DNA of 14,130 bases from Clostridiales bacterium (lineage in GTDB: Bacteria > Bacillota > Clostridia > Oscillospirales > Oscillospiraceae): assembly GCA_012516225.1 (NCBI GenBank), contig JAAYWX010000055.1:1-14130 (forward strand), in the 5' to 3' direction. The position numbers and the translations under genes were made by a program. The notes below the pieces were generated by a model. The model searched no databases. It was not told where the DNA came from and saw only the letters and a program-made list of their open reading frames with translations. Positions 7,481 to 14,130 of the stretch are shown piece after piece (the stretch's first letter is position 1; each line of letters opens with the position of its first letter).

Positions 7481-7522
7481 GGTCCCCCGTAGATTGAAAC
7501 GGGGGATCGTTATAATTTTTTA
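7481..7522 (+). terminator. Intrinsic terminator after the CoA-transferase gene
   Basis: A 10-bp stem (7481-7490 GGTCCCCCGT with 7499-7508 ACGGGGGATC, one G-U pair) closes an 8-base loop. It is followed within a few bases by TTATAATTTTTTAT. It ends the cluster that starts near 706. Confidence 0.85.
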
Positions 7523-7689
7523 TTCTGCGGTCATTTAACATATAAGAAAATACCTATGAAATTATTGTAGAAGACGGAATTTAAAATAGTTATTAACCGT
7601 CGGCTTCTTAACTGAAAACTTGCAAAAAGGTGCTTCGGCACAATTTAAATACCTGTAACCTATAAAAATTTTTTGAGGAGAGGAAGAAG
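7523..7689 (+). promoter_or_regulatory. Leader region of the 891-residue oxidoreductase gene with small hairpins
   Basis: No gene is seen. Since a terminator lies upstream, a promoter should be here, but I found no -35/-10 pair with good spacing. Two possible RNA hairpins are visible: AGAAG 7569-7573 plus ACGG 7574-7577 pairing with CCGT 7597-7600 and CTTCT 7604-7608, and GTGC-TTCG-GCAC at 7630-7641 with a stable UUCG tetraloop. The ribosome binding region GAGGAGAGGA (7675-7684) precedes ATG 7690. Confidence 0.35.
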
Positions 7690-10365
7690 ATGGCTTTTAG
7701 AGAAAACGTTGCACGCGCAGTGCAAAAGATGGCAAATACCAATTATCTGCCAAAAGAAACTGATCCGGAGTACTATAGTTTTGCGGAGTGGTTGACGGAT
7801 GAGCAGGCAGACCTTCTGTGTCTTATGGAGCTTAACCAGCCCACAACCGCAGACTTTCTTTATGAGGAGTTCGGAAAATCGCTGGAAGATACACAGCGGG
7901 TTCTGAAAGAACTGGCGGATCTCGGCGTTATAGTTACCGCAAATGTTAAGGGCGTTGATATATATGTAATGATTATCATCGTCCCCGGAGTCTATGAAAT
8001 GCTCGTCATCAATAAGGATCTTGTTGAAGCCCATCCCGAAATTGCAAGAGGATTTGACGAATACACACTTAAGCACTTTGAAGACTATCTGCCTAATGCC
8101 CCCGTCGGAGCCGGACTTATGCGGGTTATCCCGATTGAAAAAGCAATCAGTGGCGATACTAAGGCAATAAAGTTTGATGAAGTCAGCTACTACATTGAAA
8201 AAAACAAAGATCATCTGTGTGTAACGGGCTGCCAGTGCAGACGTACAAGACGTATGTCGGGAGAGGGCTGCGGACACCTTGAAGACGATATGTGCATTAT
8301 TATGGGCGCTGCCGCAGACTCTATTGCAAAAGCCGGGCGCGGAAGGAAAATTACAGCCAGCGAAGCATATGAAATTCTCAGAAAAGCCGAAGATGACGGC
8401 CTTGTGCATCAGATTACAAACATGGAGGGAAAGGGACGGGTATTTGCAATATGCAACTGCTGTCCTTGTTCGTGTCTGGCTCTGCGCACATCCCTGTACT
8501 ACAACACTCACAATGCATCCCGCAGCAACTACCTTGCCGAGGTCGATAAAGAAAAATGCACAGCGTGCGGAGAGTGCGTCGAGTATTGCCCCACAAACGC
8601 TCTTAAACTTGGGCAGAAGCTCTGCTCCAAGACTCCGATTGAGTTTGTTCCTTCACCTTCTCCGGAAGACCATGAATGGGGACCGGAAATGTACAATCCC
8701 GATTTCCGCACCAACAGGGAAAATGTTGTGCAAACCGGCACATCGCCGTGCAAAACTGCCTGTCCTGCTCATATTGCGGTTCAGGGATATATCAAGCTTG
8801 CCTCTCAGGGGCGGTACATAGAAGCGCTTGAACTTATTAAGAAAAACAACCCATTCCCGGCGGTTTGCGGACGTATTTGCCCACATAACTGCGAATCTGA
8901 TTGTACGCGCGGCGACATTGATGAGCCGGTCGCTATAGATGAAATCAAAAAGTTTATAGCAGATCAGGAACTGAACTCAGATTATCGCGCCATTCCGAAA
9001 AAAACGCATGCTTACGGGAAAAAGATGGCTGTTATCGGAGCCGGTCCTGCAGGTCTTTCTTGTGCATACTACCTTGCGGTTGATGGCTATAATGTCACTG
9101 TTTTTGATAAAAATCCTGTTCCCGGGGGTATGATGACGCTCGGAATTCCTTCTTTCCGCCTTGAAAAAGATGTTGTCAATGCCGAAATCGGGGTGCTGAA
9201 AGATATGGGCGTCGAATTTAAATGTGGTGTTGAAGTCGGAAAAGATGTTACCATTAAGCAGCTACGTAATGAAGGCTATAAAGCTTTCTATCTGGCAATT
9301 GGCGCTCAGGGCGCCCGCAGACTTGGTGTTGAGGGGGAAGACGCAAAAGGAGTCCTTTACGGCATTGACTTCCTTCGAGAGGTTAACCTCGGCAATAATA
9401 TAAGACTTAAGGGCAAAGTCGTTGTTATCGGAGGCGGTATTGTTGCAATTGATGTTGCCAGAAGTGCCGTGCGTTTTAAGAGCGTTGAAAATGTTCAGAT
9501 GTATTGTTTAGAGCAGCCGTCTGAAATGCCAGCGCTTCCGGAAGAAATTGAAGAAGCTCAAGGAGAAGGAGTTGTGATAAATTACGGATGGGGGCCCAAA
9601 CGCATTTTAACAGAGGATGGCAAGGTCAAAGGAGTTGAATTTAAAAAGTGCATTTCCGTATTTGACGCGGACGGCAAGTTTAACCCCAAGTATGATGAAA
9701 GCCAAACGGTTAATGTTGAAGCTGACAGAGTGCTTGTCTCCATCGGTCAGACAATTGAGTGGGGCAGCTTGCTTGAAGGGCTGAACATAGAACTTGGGGC
9801 CGGCGGCAGAGTCATTGCGGACAGCTTCACATACGCTACCGGAGAGCCTGACATATTTGTTGGCGGCGATGTTTATACCGGGCCCAAATATGTAATTGAT
9901 GCAATCGCTGCGGGTAAAGAAGGAGCAGTTTCCATGCACCGTAGCGCTTGGGAAGGGCAGTCTTTGATTCTTGGACGCAACAAAAGAGAATTTAAATCTC
10001 TTGATAAAGACAATCTCGACAAGGATGAGATTGTAAAAGGTTTTGACAATACCAGACGCCAAAGGATAACCCGCCGTTCCGGCAAGGAAAAGATGTTCAT
10101 AGACAGCAGAAGAACGTTTACCGAGGAGCAAATGAAAAAGGAAACTGCCCGCTGCTTGGGCTGCGGCGCAACCATTATCGATCAGAACCGCTGCATCGGC
10201 TGCGGAGTATGCACAAGCAAGTGCAAGTTTGATGCCATTCACCTTGTTCATAGCTTTGATGCTCCAGAATACTTCTTTGCAGATCTTGATAAAATCACTG
10301 AAGATGGCAAGAAACTTCGCAAAGAAAAGATTGCAGCCAGACTTGCAAAAGAGAGCGGCAAATAA
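7690..10365 (+). CDS. Multidomain FAD/iron-sulfur NAD(P)H oxidoreductase with GltD-like core and two ferredoxin domains
   Basis: 891 residues. Residues ~1-280 form a domain with a helical, possibly winged-helix start and two cysteine groups: TGCQCRRTRR near 179-188 with Cys194 and Cys202, and CNCCPCSC at 255-262. A ferredoxin motif CTACGECVEYC follows (290-300). Residues ~350-430 match the iron-sulfur N-terminus of glutamate synthase small subunit (Cys354, 358, 393, 397, 401, 405). The FAD fold begins at VIGAGPAGLSCAYYL (448-462), the NAD(P) fold at VVIGGGIVAIDVAR (578-591), and DIFVGGDV (721-728) is the second FAD motif. A C-terminal ferredoxin has Cys822/825 and CIGCGVCTSKC (835-845). Proteins of this build shuttle electrons between NAD(P)H and ferredoxin (BzdV of anaerobic benzoate degraders is thought to be one). 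Here it likely feeds the dehydratase activator. Electron direction, bifurcation and nucleotide preference are not readable. Confidence 0.85.
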   Translation: MAFRENVARAVQKMANTNYLPKETDPEYYSFAEWLTDEQADLLCLMELNQPTTADFLYEEFGKSLEDTQRVLKELADLGVIVTANVKGVDIYVMIIIVPGVYEMLVINKDLVEAHPEIARGFDEYTLKHFEDYLPNAPVGAGLMRVIPIEKAISGDTKAIKFDEVSYYIEKNKDHLCVTGCQCRRTRRMSGEGCGHLEDDMCIIMGAAADSIAKAGRGRKITASEAYEILRKAEDDGLVHQITNMEGKGRVFAICNCCPCSCLALRTSLYYNTHNASRSNYLAEVDKEKCTACGECVEYCPTNALKLGQKLCSKTPIEFVPSPSPEDHEWGPEMYNPDFRTNRENVVQTGTSPCKTACPAHIAVQGYIKLASQGRYIEALELIKKNNPFPAVCGRICPHNCESDCTRGDIDEPVAIDEIKKFIADQELNSDYRAIPKKTHAYGKKMAVIGAGPAGLSCAYYLAVDGYNVTVFDKNPVPGGMMTLGIPSFRLEKDVVNAEIGVLKDMGVEFKCGVEVGKDVTIKQLRNEGYKAFYLAIGAQGARRLGVEGEDAKGVLYGIDFLREVNLGNNIRLKGKVVVIGGGIVAIDVARSAVRFKSVENVQMYCLEQPSEMPALPEEIEEAQGEGVVINYGWGPKRILTEDGKVKGVEFKKCISVFDADGKFNPKYDESQTVNVEADRVLVSIGQTIEWGSLLEGLNIELGAGGRVIADSFTYATGEPDIFVGGDVYTGPKYVIDAIAAGKEGAVSMHRSAWEGQSLILGRNKREFKSLDKDNLDKDEIVKGFDNTRRQRITRRSGKEKMFIDSRRTFTEEQMKKETARCLGCGATIIDQNRCIGCGVCTSKCKFDAIHLVHSFDAPEYFFADLDKITEDGKKLRKEKIAARLAKESGK

Positions 10366-10377
10366 GCAGCAATATAT

Positions 10378-10415
10378 TTCAGGTATGCCGGAACTTTGCT
10401 TCCGGCATACCTGAA
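10378..10415. promoter_or_regulatory. Perfect 16-bp inverted repeat upstream of hypA, with NikR-like spacing
   Basis: Bases 10378-10393 are the exact reverse complement of 10400-10415, around a 6-base centre (CTTTGC). No T-tract follows on either side, which speaks against a simple terminator. Within it, GTATGC (10383-10388) and GCATAC (10405-10410) are separated by exactly 16 bases. The known NikR operator is GTATGA-N16-TCATAC, so five of six bases match in each half with identical spacing. It lies 12 bases after the oxidoreductase stop and 49 before hypA, a nickel-chaperone gene. Terminator, RNA stabiliser and protein-binding site all remain possible; no promoter is clear beside it. Confidence 0.6.
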
Positions 10416-10464
10416 CATAATCGGGAAATATATTTTTACGTTTTATGAACGTATGGAGGGGACA

Positions 10465-10815
10465 ATGCACGAACTTAGCATAATGATGGAAGTTATCAGG
10501 ATAGTAGAAGACTTTACAAAAGACAACAGCATAGAGCATATAAATTCTATCGTTTTGGAAGTAGGAGAGCTTTCGTCAGTAGTGCCTGACTTTATGATAG
10601 AATACTTTCCTATTGTTGTTTCAGACAAACCCATGTTTAGGAACACAAAGCTGGATTTTGTGGTTATACCGGGCAGAGGCATATGCGATGAATGCGGGAA
10701 GCCCTATGAGATAATCAAAAACAACGGAGTATGTCCTATTTGTGGCAGCAATAGCAAGACCCTTATTTCAGGCCGGGAATTCAGTATCAGAGGCATCACT
10801 GCAGCAAACTGCTGA
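10465..10815 (+). CDS. hypA: HypA nickel metallochaperone
   Basis: 116 residues, the standard HypA length. HypA delivers nickel to [NiFe]-hydrogenase (and in some species urease) maturation together with HypB. The N-terminus MHELSIM keeps His2, which binds nickel with the free amino group. The zinc site is CDEC (Cys74, 77) and CPIC (Cys90, 93). LEVGELSSVVPDFMIEYFPI is a typical HypA helix-strand region. ATG 10465 is chosen because GGAGG at 10455-10459 is five bases upstream and the family begins MHE. No hypB or hydrogenase genes are in the window, so HypA stands alone here. It follows the oxidoreductase by 99 bases with the NikR-like palindrome between, so it could be co-transcribed or separately controlled. 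Confidence 0.95.
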   Translation: MHELSIMMEVIRIVEDFTKDNSIEHINSIVLEVGELSSVVPDFMIEYFPIVVSDKPMFRNTKLDFVVIPGRGICDECGKPYEIIKNNGVCPICGSNSKTLISGREFSIRGITAANC

Positions 10816-10888
10816 CCTTTATTTTATACTAAAAGTGTATCTTTGAAAAAGCCGATGTATTACTGGAAAATGTAAAAATATTTTATAG

Positions 10889-10917
10889 GGCGGGATGACG
10901 GATTGCAGCATCTCGCC
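10889..10917 (+). terminator. Terminator-like hairpin after hypA
   Basis: GGCGGGATG (10889-10897) pairs with CATCTCGCC (10909-10917) over 9 bp with one G-U, around an 11-base loop. The tail TTAGTAATTATAG is AT-rich but has no run of T, so termination is only likely. The rest of 10816-11063 shows no gene, only AT-rich sequence. Confidence 0.45.
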
Positions 10918-10990
10918 TTAGTAATTATAGCGGGATAGATGCAACCATAAGAGCTATTAGCGAATATTTAATTATTATTTTAGTAGAACA

Positions 10991-11010
10991 TTTTTCGGTT
11001 TATCGAAAAA
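10991..11010. repeat. 7-bp inverted repeat upstream of the binding-protein promoter
   Basis: TTTTTCG (10991-10997) and CGAAAAA (11004-11010) are exact reverse complements around GTTTAT. It lies about 54 bases upstream of the predicted -35 box, so it could be an activator or repressor site, or chance in an AT-rich stretch. Confidence 0.3.
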
Positions 11011-11063
11011 AGGAACATGAAAATAGAGTATATTGTTTTGTTAATGAATTTGTAACAATTAGC

Positions 11064-11092
11064 TTTACAATGAGATCTAAATATGATAAAAT
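11064..11092 (+). promoter_or_regulatory. Sigma-A-type promoter for the binding-protein gene
   Basis: The -35 TTTACA (11064-11069) and -10 TAAAAT (11087-11092) are 17 bases apart, and TGA just before the -10 makes an extended -10 (TGnTAAAAT). Transcription would start near 11099, giving a leader of about 92 bases. Confidence 0.7.
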
Positions 11093-11109
11093 GCCCAATA
11101 ATAGCAAAG

Positions 11110-11175
11110 GCTGACGACTATGTTTTGTCAGCAAAAGTGTATCGCGCTCTGTGAGCGTTATTGATACAAATCAAT
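11110..11175 (+). promoter_or_regulatory. Structured 5' leader with competing hairpins before the binding-protein gene
   Basis: Hairpin A pairs GCTGAC 11110-11115 with GTCAGC 11127-11132. Hairpin B pairs TGTATC 11138-11143 with GATACA 11163-11168, enclosing CGCTC 11145-11149 paired with GAGCG 11153-11157. Hairpin C pairs ATTGAT 11160-11165 with ATCAAT 11170-11175. B and C share bases 11163-11165 and cannot both form. C ends three bases before the ribosome site GGAGG (11179-11183). No known riboswitch class was recognised. B also contains GTAT/ATAC half-sites and could be a DNA operator. Confidence 0.4.
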
Positions 11176-11190
11176 ATTGGAGGTTAAAAA

Positions 11191-12924
11191 ATGAGGAACA
11201 CGAAAAAGTATCTCGCGCTTATCCTTGCCGTGATGATGCTCGTAAGCGTTATGGCGGGATGCGGCGAGAAAAAGACCGAAGAGCCGAAAGAAGGGGCTAA
11301 AGGCTTTGATTTGGCGGTCTGCCTCGCTTCAGAACCCGAAACGATAGACCCCGCTCTCAACTCTGCTCTTGACGGCGGCAATATGCAGCACCATTTCTTT
11401 GAGGGCCTTATGAAATGGGTAGATGACGGCAAAGGCAACGCTACCCTTGATTACGGTCAGGCAGAGTCTATGGACAAGGTTGTCAATAATGACGGAACAG
11501 TGACGTACACTTTTAAAATCCGCAAGGACGCAAAGTGGAGTGACGGCAAGCCTGTTACGGCCGGAGATTTTGTCTATAGCTGGCAGCGCCTTGTCGACCA
11601 TGCCACAGCTTCTCCCTACAGCGCACAGCTTGACATGGTTAAAGGCTACGCAGAAATCTCTTTGGGTACTCCGACAGGCAACAAAGTCAAGGATAAGGAC
11701 GGCAACGAAGTTGACGAGATGAAGTATGCCGACGCTTCAACTCTTGCCGTTTCAGCTCCTGATGACAGCACCTTTGTCGTAACACTTTCTTATGATTGCC
11801 CGTACTTCAAGGAAATCTGCGCATTCCCGTCGACTTTCCCCGTACGCAAGGATATAATAGAGTCAGCTGGTGACCAGTGGACATTTAAACCTGAAACTTA
11901 CATCGGCAACGGACCTTACAAGATGAGCGAGTGGGTTCACAACTCTTACATCAAGGCTGTCAAAAACGAGTACTATTACGATGTTGACAAGCTTGGTCCG
12001 GATACTATAACATTCCAGCTCATGGAGGATCAGAACGCTATTCTTTCCGCTTTCCAGAGCGGTACTCTCCAGTGCATTAACGACGGTGTTCCTCCCGAGG
12101 AAACTCAGTCCCTCCTTGCAAGCGGAGATCTTAAGATAAATCCACAGATAGGAACATATTATGTATGTTTCCAGAACCAGAAAGCGCCTTTCAATGATCC
12201 TCGCGTACGTGAAGCATTCTCCCTTGCGATTGACCGCAATTACATTGTTGAAAAAGTTACTCAGACAGGTGAAGTCCCGGCAACCGCATATGTACCTTAC
12301 GGTATTTATGACGCGGAAGGTCCCAGCGGAGATGACTTCCGCACCGTTGGCGGCGAATATTATTCCGTAAAGGCTGAAGACTATAAGGCAAACTGTGAAA
12401 AGGCACGCCAGCTTCTGGCTGAGGCAGGATATCCCAACGGTGAAGGTTTCCCCACAGTTGAGTATCTTTACAATACTAACGAGCGCCATAAGGCAATTGC
12501 CGAGGCTCTCCAGCAGATGTGGAAAACAGAGCTTGGGGTCAATGTTACCATAAACAATCAGGAATGGGGCGTATTTACAGCTACCCGCAGAAACGGCAAC
12601 TACATGGTAGCACGCAACGGCTGGGTAGGCGACTATAACGATCCGTGCACATTCCTTGATATGTTCGTAACTGGCAACGGCAATAACGATGCCAAATACA
12701 GCAATGCTGAATTTGATAAATATATTGCCCAAGCTAAGTCCACCGGAGATGCCGCAGAGCGCATGAAGGCTTTCCATACCGCAGAGGATATCCTCATGAA
12801 GGAAAGCGCAATGGCTCCCATTTACTTCTATACGCAGAACTATATGGTTGACGATTCGATCAAGGGCATTTACTACACCCCGCTCGGATTCTATTTCTTC
12901 GGCTACTGCACAAAGGCTGAGTAA
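11191..12924 (+). CDS. ABC-transporter substrate-binding lipoprotein, family 5 (oligopeptide-type, OppA-like)
   Basis: 577 residues. A lipoprotein signal peptide is clear: MRNTKKYLALILAVMMLVSV followed by MAGC, so Cys24 becomes the lipid-modified N-terminus and the mature protein sits on the outer face of the membrane. Family 5 landmarks are ASEPETIDPALNSA near 50-63, FEGLMKW, the block IRKDAKWSDGKPVTAGDFVY near 110-130, RVREAFSLAIDRNYIV in the centre, and ARQLLAEAGYPNGEGFP near 405. GDFVYSWQRLVDHATASPY is typical of OppA-type peptide binders. The fold also includes nickel binder NikA, so the ligand is not proven. No permease or ATPase genes adjoin it. It has its own promoter and a strong terminator, so it is a lone receptor, probably serving a transporter encoded elsewhere. 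Start ATG 11191 has GGAGG 7 bases upstream. Confidence 0.93.
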   Translation: MRNTKKYLALILAVMMLVSVMAGCGEKKTEEPKEGAKGFDLAVCLASEPETIDPALNSALDGGNMQHHFFEGLMKWVDDGKGNATLDYGQAESMDKVVNNDGTVTYTFKIRKDAKWSDGKPVTAGDFVYSWQRLVDHATASPYSAQLDMVKGYAEISLGTPTGNKVKDKDGNEVDEMKYADASTLAVSAPDDSTFVVTLSYDCPYFKEICAFPSTFPVRKDIIESAGDQWTFKPETYIGNGPYKMSEWVHNSYIKAVKNEYYYDVDKLGPDTITFQLMEDQNAILSAFQSGTLQCINDGVPPEETQSLLASGDLKINPQIGTYYVCFQNQKAPFNDPRVREAFSLAIDRNYIVEKVTQTGEVPATAYVPYGIYDAEGPSGDDFRTVGGEYYSVKAEDYKANCEKARQLLAEAGYPNGEGFPTVEYLYNTNERHKAIAEALQQMWKTELGVNVTINNQEWGVFTATRRNGNYMVARNGWVGDYNDPCTFLDMFVTGNGNNDAKYSNAEFDKYIAQAKSTGDAAERMKAFHTAEDILMKESAMAPIYFYTQNYMVDDSIKGIYYTPLGFYFFGYCTKAE

Positions 12925-12952
12925 GCACTGACACTGCTCAGAAGCGTTAGTT

Positions 12953-12996
12953 TCCCCCCATTTGTTTTGCAACAAATGGGGGGATCTTTATATTTT
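12953..12996 (+). terminator. Strong intrinsic terminator after the binding-protein gene
   Basis: A perfect 14-bp stem, 12953-12966 with 12971-12984 (TCCCCCCATTTGTT and its complement), closes a TTGC loop. The tail TCTTTATATTTT follows. The stretch from 12997 to 13103 holds no gene that I can support. Confidence 0.9.
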
Positions 12997-13103
12997 ATGC
13001 TCTCAAAAAACATCGTAGCGCTATATGAAAGAAAAACAGTCGAAAATAACAAAATGCCGCAATAAAATAAACAAGGTTGGGAACATTTTACGGATTGCAA
13101 TAT

Positions 13104-13132
13104 TTGATAGAATCTGGTATAAATACTATAAA
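13104..13132 (+). promoter_or_regulatory. Sigma-A-type promoter for lysA
   Basis: The -35 TTGATA (13104-13109) and -10 TATAAA (13127-13132) are 17 bases apart in an AT-rich setting. Transcription from about 13139 would give a ~122-base leader. Confidence 0.7.
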
Positions 13133-13138
13133 TATTAG

Positions 13139-13260
13139 TATAGCGCAGACTAATTCGTTAGTACATTAAAAGCGCTGCAAAGCTCTGCGTGAATACGGAA
13201 AAAGGATACGGACGTATGCCGTGTCTACAGACAAATTTACAGTAACAAAGGAGAATAAAA
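13139..13260 (+). promoter_or_regulatory. lysA 5' leader with small hairpins and ribosome site
   Basis: AGCGC 13142-13146 can pair with GCGCT 13172-13176, enclosing ACTAA-TTCG-TTAGT (13149-13162), a UUCG tetraloop hairpin. Further on, ATACG-GA-CGTAT and GTCT-AC-AGAC are small palindromes. I did not find the conserved elements of a lysine riboswitch or a T-box, nor an attenuator T-run. AAAGGAG at 13247-13253 is the ribosome site, 7 bases before ATG 13261. Confidence 0.4.
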
Positions 13261-14130
13261 ATGAAAAAGCCGTTTGTAACGCTTGAACAGCTAAAAGAGT
13301 TTTCCAAAACATATCCTACTCCTTATCATCTTTATGATGAAAAGGGCATTCGTGAAAACGCACGAAAGCTTTACAAGGCCTTTTCATGGAATAAAGGATT
13401 TAAAGAATATTTCGCCGTAAAGGCTACGCCTAATCCATCGATAATGAAAATCCTTTTTGAAGAGGGATGCGGCATGGACTGCTCGTCCCTTACGGAGCTT
13501 ATGCTGTGCGAACGTTGCGGCATAACCGGTGAAAACATAATGTTTTCTTCAAATGACACTCCGGCAGATGATTTCAGACTTGCCGACAAACTGAATACAA
13601 TTATAAATCTTGATGATATTACCCATATAGATTTTCTTGAGCGGACTATAGGGCATATACCAGAGAAGATCTGTTGCCGCTACAATCCTGGCGGGAATTT
13701 TGAGATTTCCAATACTATCATGGATACTCCCGGAGAGGCTAAATACGGTCTTACAAAACCGCAGATGTTCCAAGCTTTCCGGCTGTTGAAGGAAAAAGGT
13801 GTAAAAGAATTCGGCATACATGCGTTTCTCGCAAGCAATACGGTGACGAATGATTATTATCCAACTCTTGCGGCTGTTCTTTTCCGCCTCGCGGTAGAGC
13901 TCAAAAACGAGCTTGACGTACGAATCAGTTTCATAAACCTTTCAGGAGGAATAGGAATTCCGTATCGTGAGGATCAGCAGCCCGCAGATATAATGGCGAT
14001 AGGAGAACGTGTCCAGAAAGTATATAATCAGATTCTTGTTCCGGCCGGTATGGGCGATGTGTCCATTTATACGGAGCTTGGCAGGTTTATGCTCGCACCT
14101 TACGGCTGCCTTGTGACAACTGCAATACAC
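13261..14130 (+). CDS. lysA: Diaminopimelate decarboxylase, N-terminal 290 residues (3' end outside window)
   Basis: The frame is open from ATG 13261 to the window end without a stop. The product is a PLP-dependent fold III decarboxylase; LysA converts meso-diaminopimelate to lysine, the last step of lysine synthesis. TPYHLYDEKGIRENAR opens the barrel domain. EYFAVKATPNP holds the PLP lysine (Lys54). FGIHAFLASNT near 205 corresponds to the GIHxHIGS motif, and NLSGGIGIPY near 228 is the glycine-rich phosphate loop. YTELGRFMLAPYG near 272 replaces the usual EPGR with ELGR. The sequence is somewhat divergent at these motifs (AFLAS instead of HIGS), so a related decarboxylase such as carboxynorspermidine decarboxylase is the alternative, though the overall pattern favours LysA. 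It is transcribed on its own, with no other lysine genes in view. Confidence 0.85.
   Translation, partial: MKKPFVTLEQLKEFSKTYPTPYHLYDEKGIRENARKLYKAFSWNKGFKEYFAVKATPNPSIMKILFEEGCGMDCSSLTELMLCERCGITGENIMFSSNDTPADDFRLADKLNTIINLDDITHIDFLERTIGHIPEKICCRYNPGGNFEISNTIMDTPGEAKYGLTKPQMFQAFRLLKEKGVKEFGIHAFLASNTVTNDYYPTLAAVLFRLAVELKNELDVRISFINLSGGIGIPYREDQQPADIMAIGERVQKVYNQILVPAGMGDVSIYTELGRFMLAPYGCLVTTAIH

Noticed and set aside
7660..8511. Open frame of 283 codons on the - strand
   Set aside because: It is antisense to the cysteine-rich N-terminal domain of the oxidoreductase; no ribosome site or motif.
9607..10539. Open frame of 310 codons on the - strand
   Set aside because: It is antisense to the conserved C-terminal half of the oxidoreductase and reads through the palindrome and the start of hypA; no family features.
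10898..10907. ACGGATTGCA occurring again at 13090-13099
   Set aside because: A ten-base match in unrelated contexts (hairpin loop versus upstream of the lysA promoter) with no flanking similarity; likely chance.
11863..12975. Long open frame (370 codons) on the - strand
   Set aside because: It lies opposite the well-recognised binding-protein gene and the terminator, has no recognisable domain, and its composition mirrors the sense gene.
13139..13260. Lysine riboswitch or T-box before lysA
   Set aside because: The conserved core sequences and an attenuator terminator are not visible, and the region is short for a lysine riboswitch.

Overview
The window reads as a chromosomal segment of a strictly anaerobic, Gram-positive bacterium, most likely a member of the Clostridia. 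The support is strong GGAGG-type ribosome binding sites, sigma-A-like promoters with short AT-rich spacers, a lipoprotein-type solute-binding protein, and many oxygen-sensitive iron-sulfur enzymes. All recognisable genes lie on the + strand. I saw no tRNA, rRNA, CRISPR array, transposase or phage gene.

Region 1 (1-7419) is a cluster for CoA-ester metabolism. It starts with the 3' end of a thiolase. A nested hairpin follows, then a tight run of six genes: a CooC-type nickel-insertion ATPase, two catalytic subunits of the 2-hydroxyacyl-CoA dehydratase/benzoyl-CoA reductase family, their ATP-dependent [4Fe-4S] activator, a 51-residue single-pass membrane protein, and a 239-residue protein resembling the middle part of acetyl-CoA synthase (AcsB/CdhC). 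After a 106-nt gap comes a CoA-transferase of the acetyl-CoA hydrolase/4-hydroxybutyrate CoA-transferase family, closed by an intrinsic terminator at about 7481-7522.

Region 2 (7523-10917) carries an 891-residue flavin/iron-sulfur oxidoreductase: a cysteine-rich N-terminal domain, a ferredoxin, a GltD-like FAD/NAD(P) core and a C-terminal ferredoxin. A perfect 16-bp inverted repeat follows, then hypA, encoding a nickel metallochaperone. The obvious working model is that the CoA-transferase makes an acyl-CoA, the oxidoreductase supplies low-potential electrons, the activator fires them with ATP into the two-subunit dehydratase/reductase, and the thiolase handles the downstream thioester. The substrate cannot be read from the sequence.

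The unexpected part is the nickel theme. A CooC-type ATPase with its CxC metal motif, an acetyl-CoA-synthase-like fragment and HypA all sit in a cluster whose core enzyme family is not known to need nickel. The palindrome before hypA also has the spacing of a NikR operator (GTATGC-N16-GCATAC).

Region 3 (10918-14130) looks unrelated: a monocistronic family 5 (oligopeptide-type) ABC-transporter binding lipoprotein with a good promoter, a structured leader and a strong terminator, then the start of a diaminopimelate decarboxylase gene (lysA) with its own promoter, cut by the window end.
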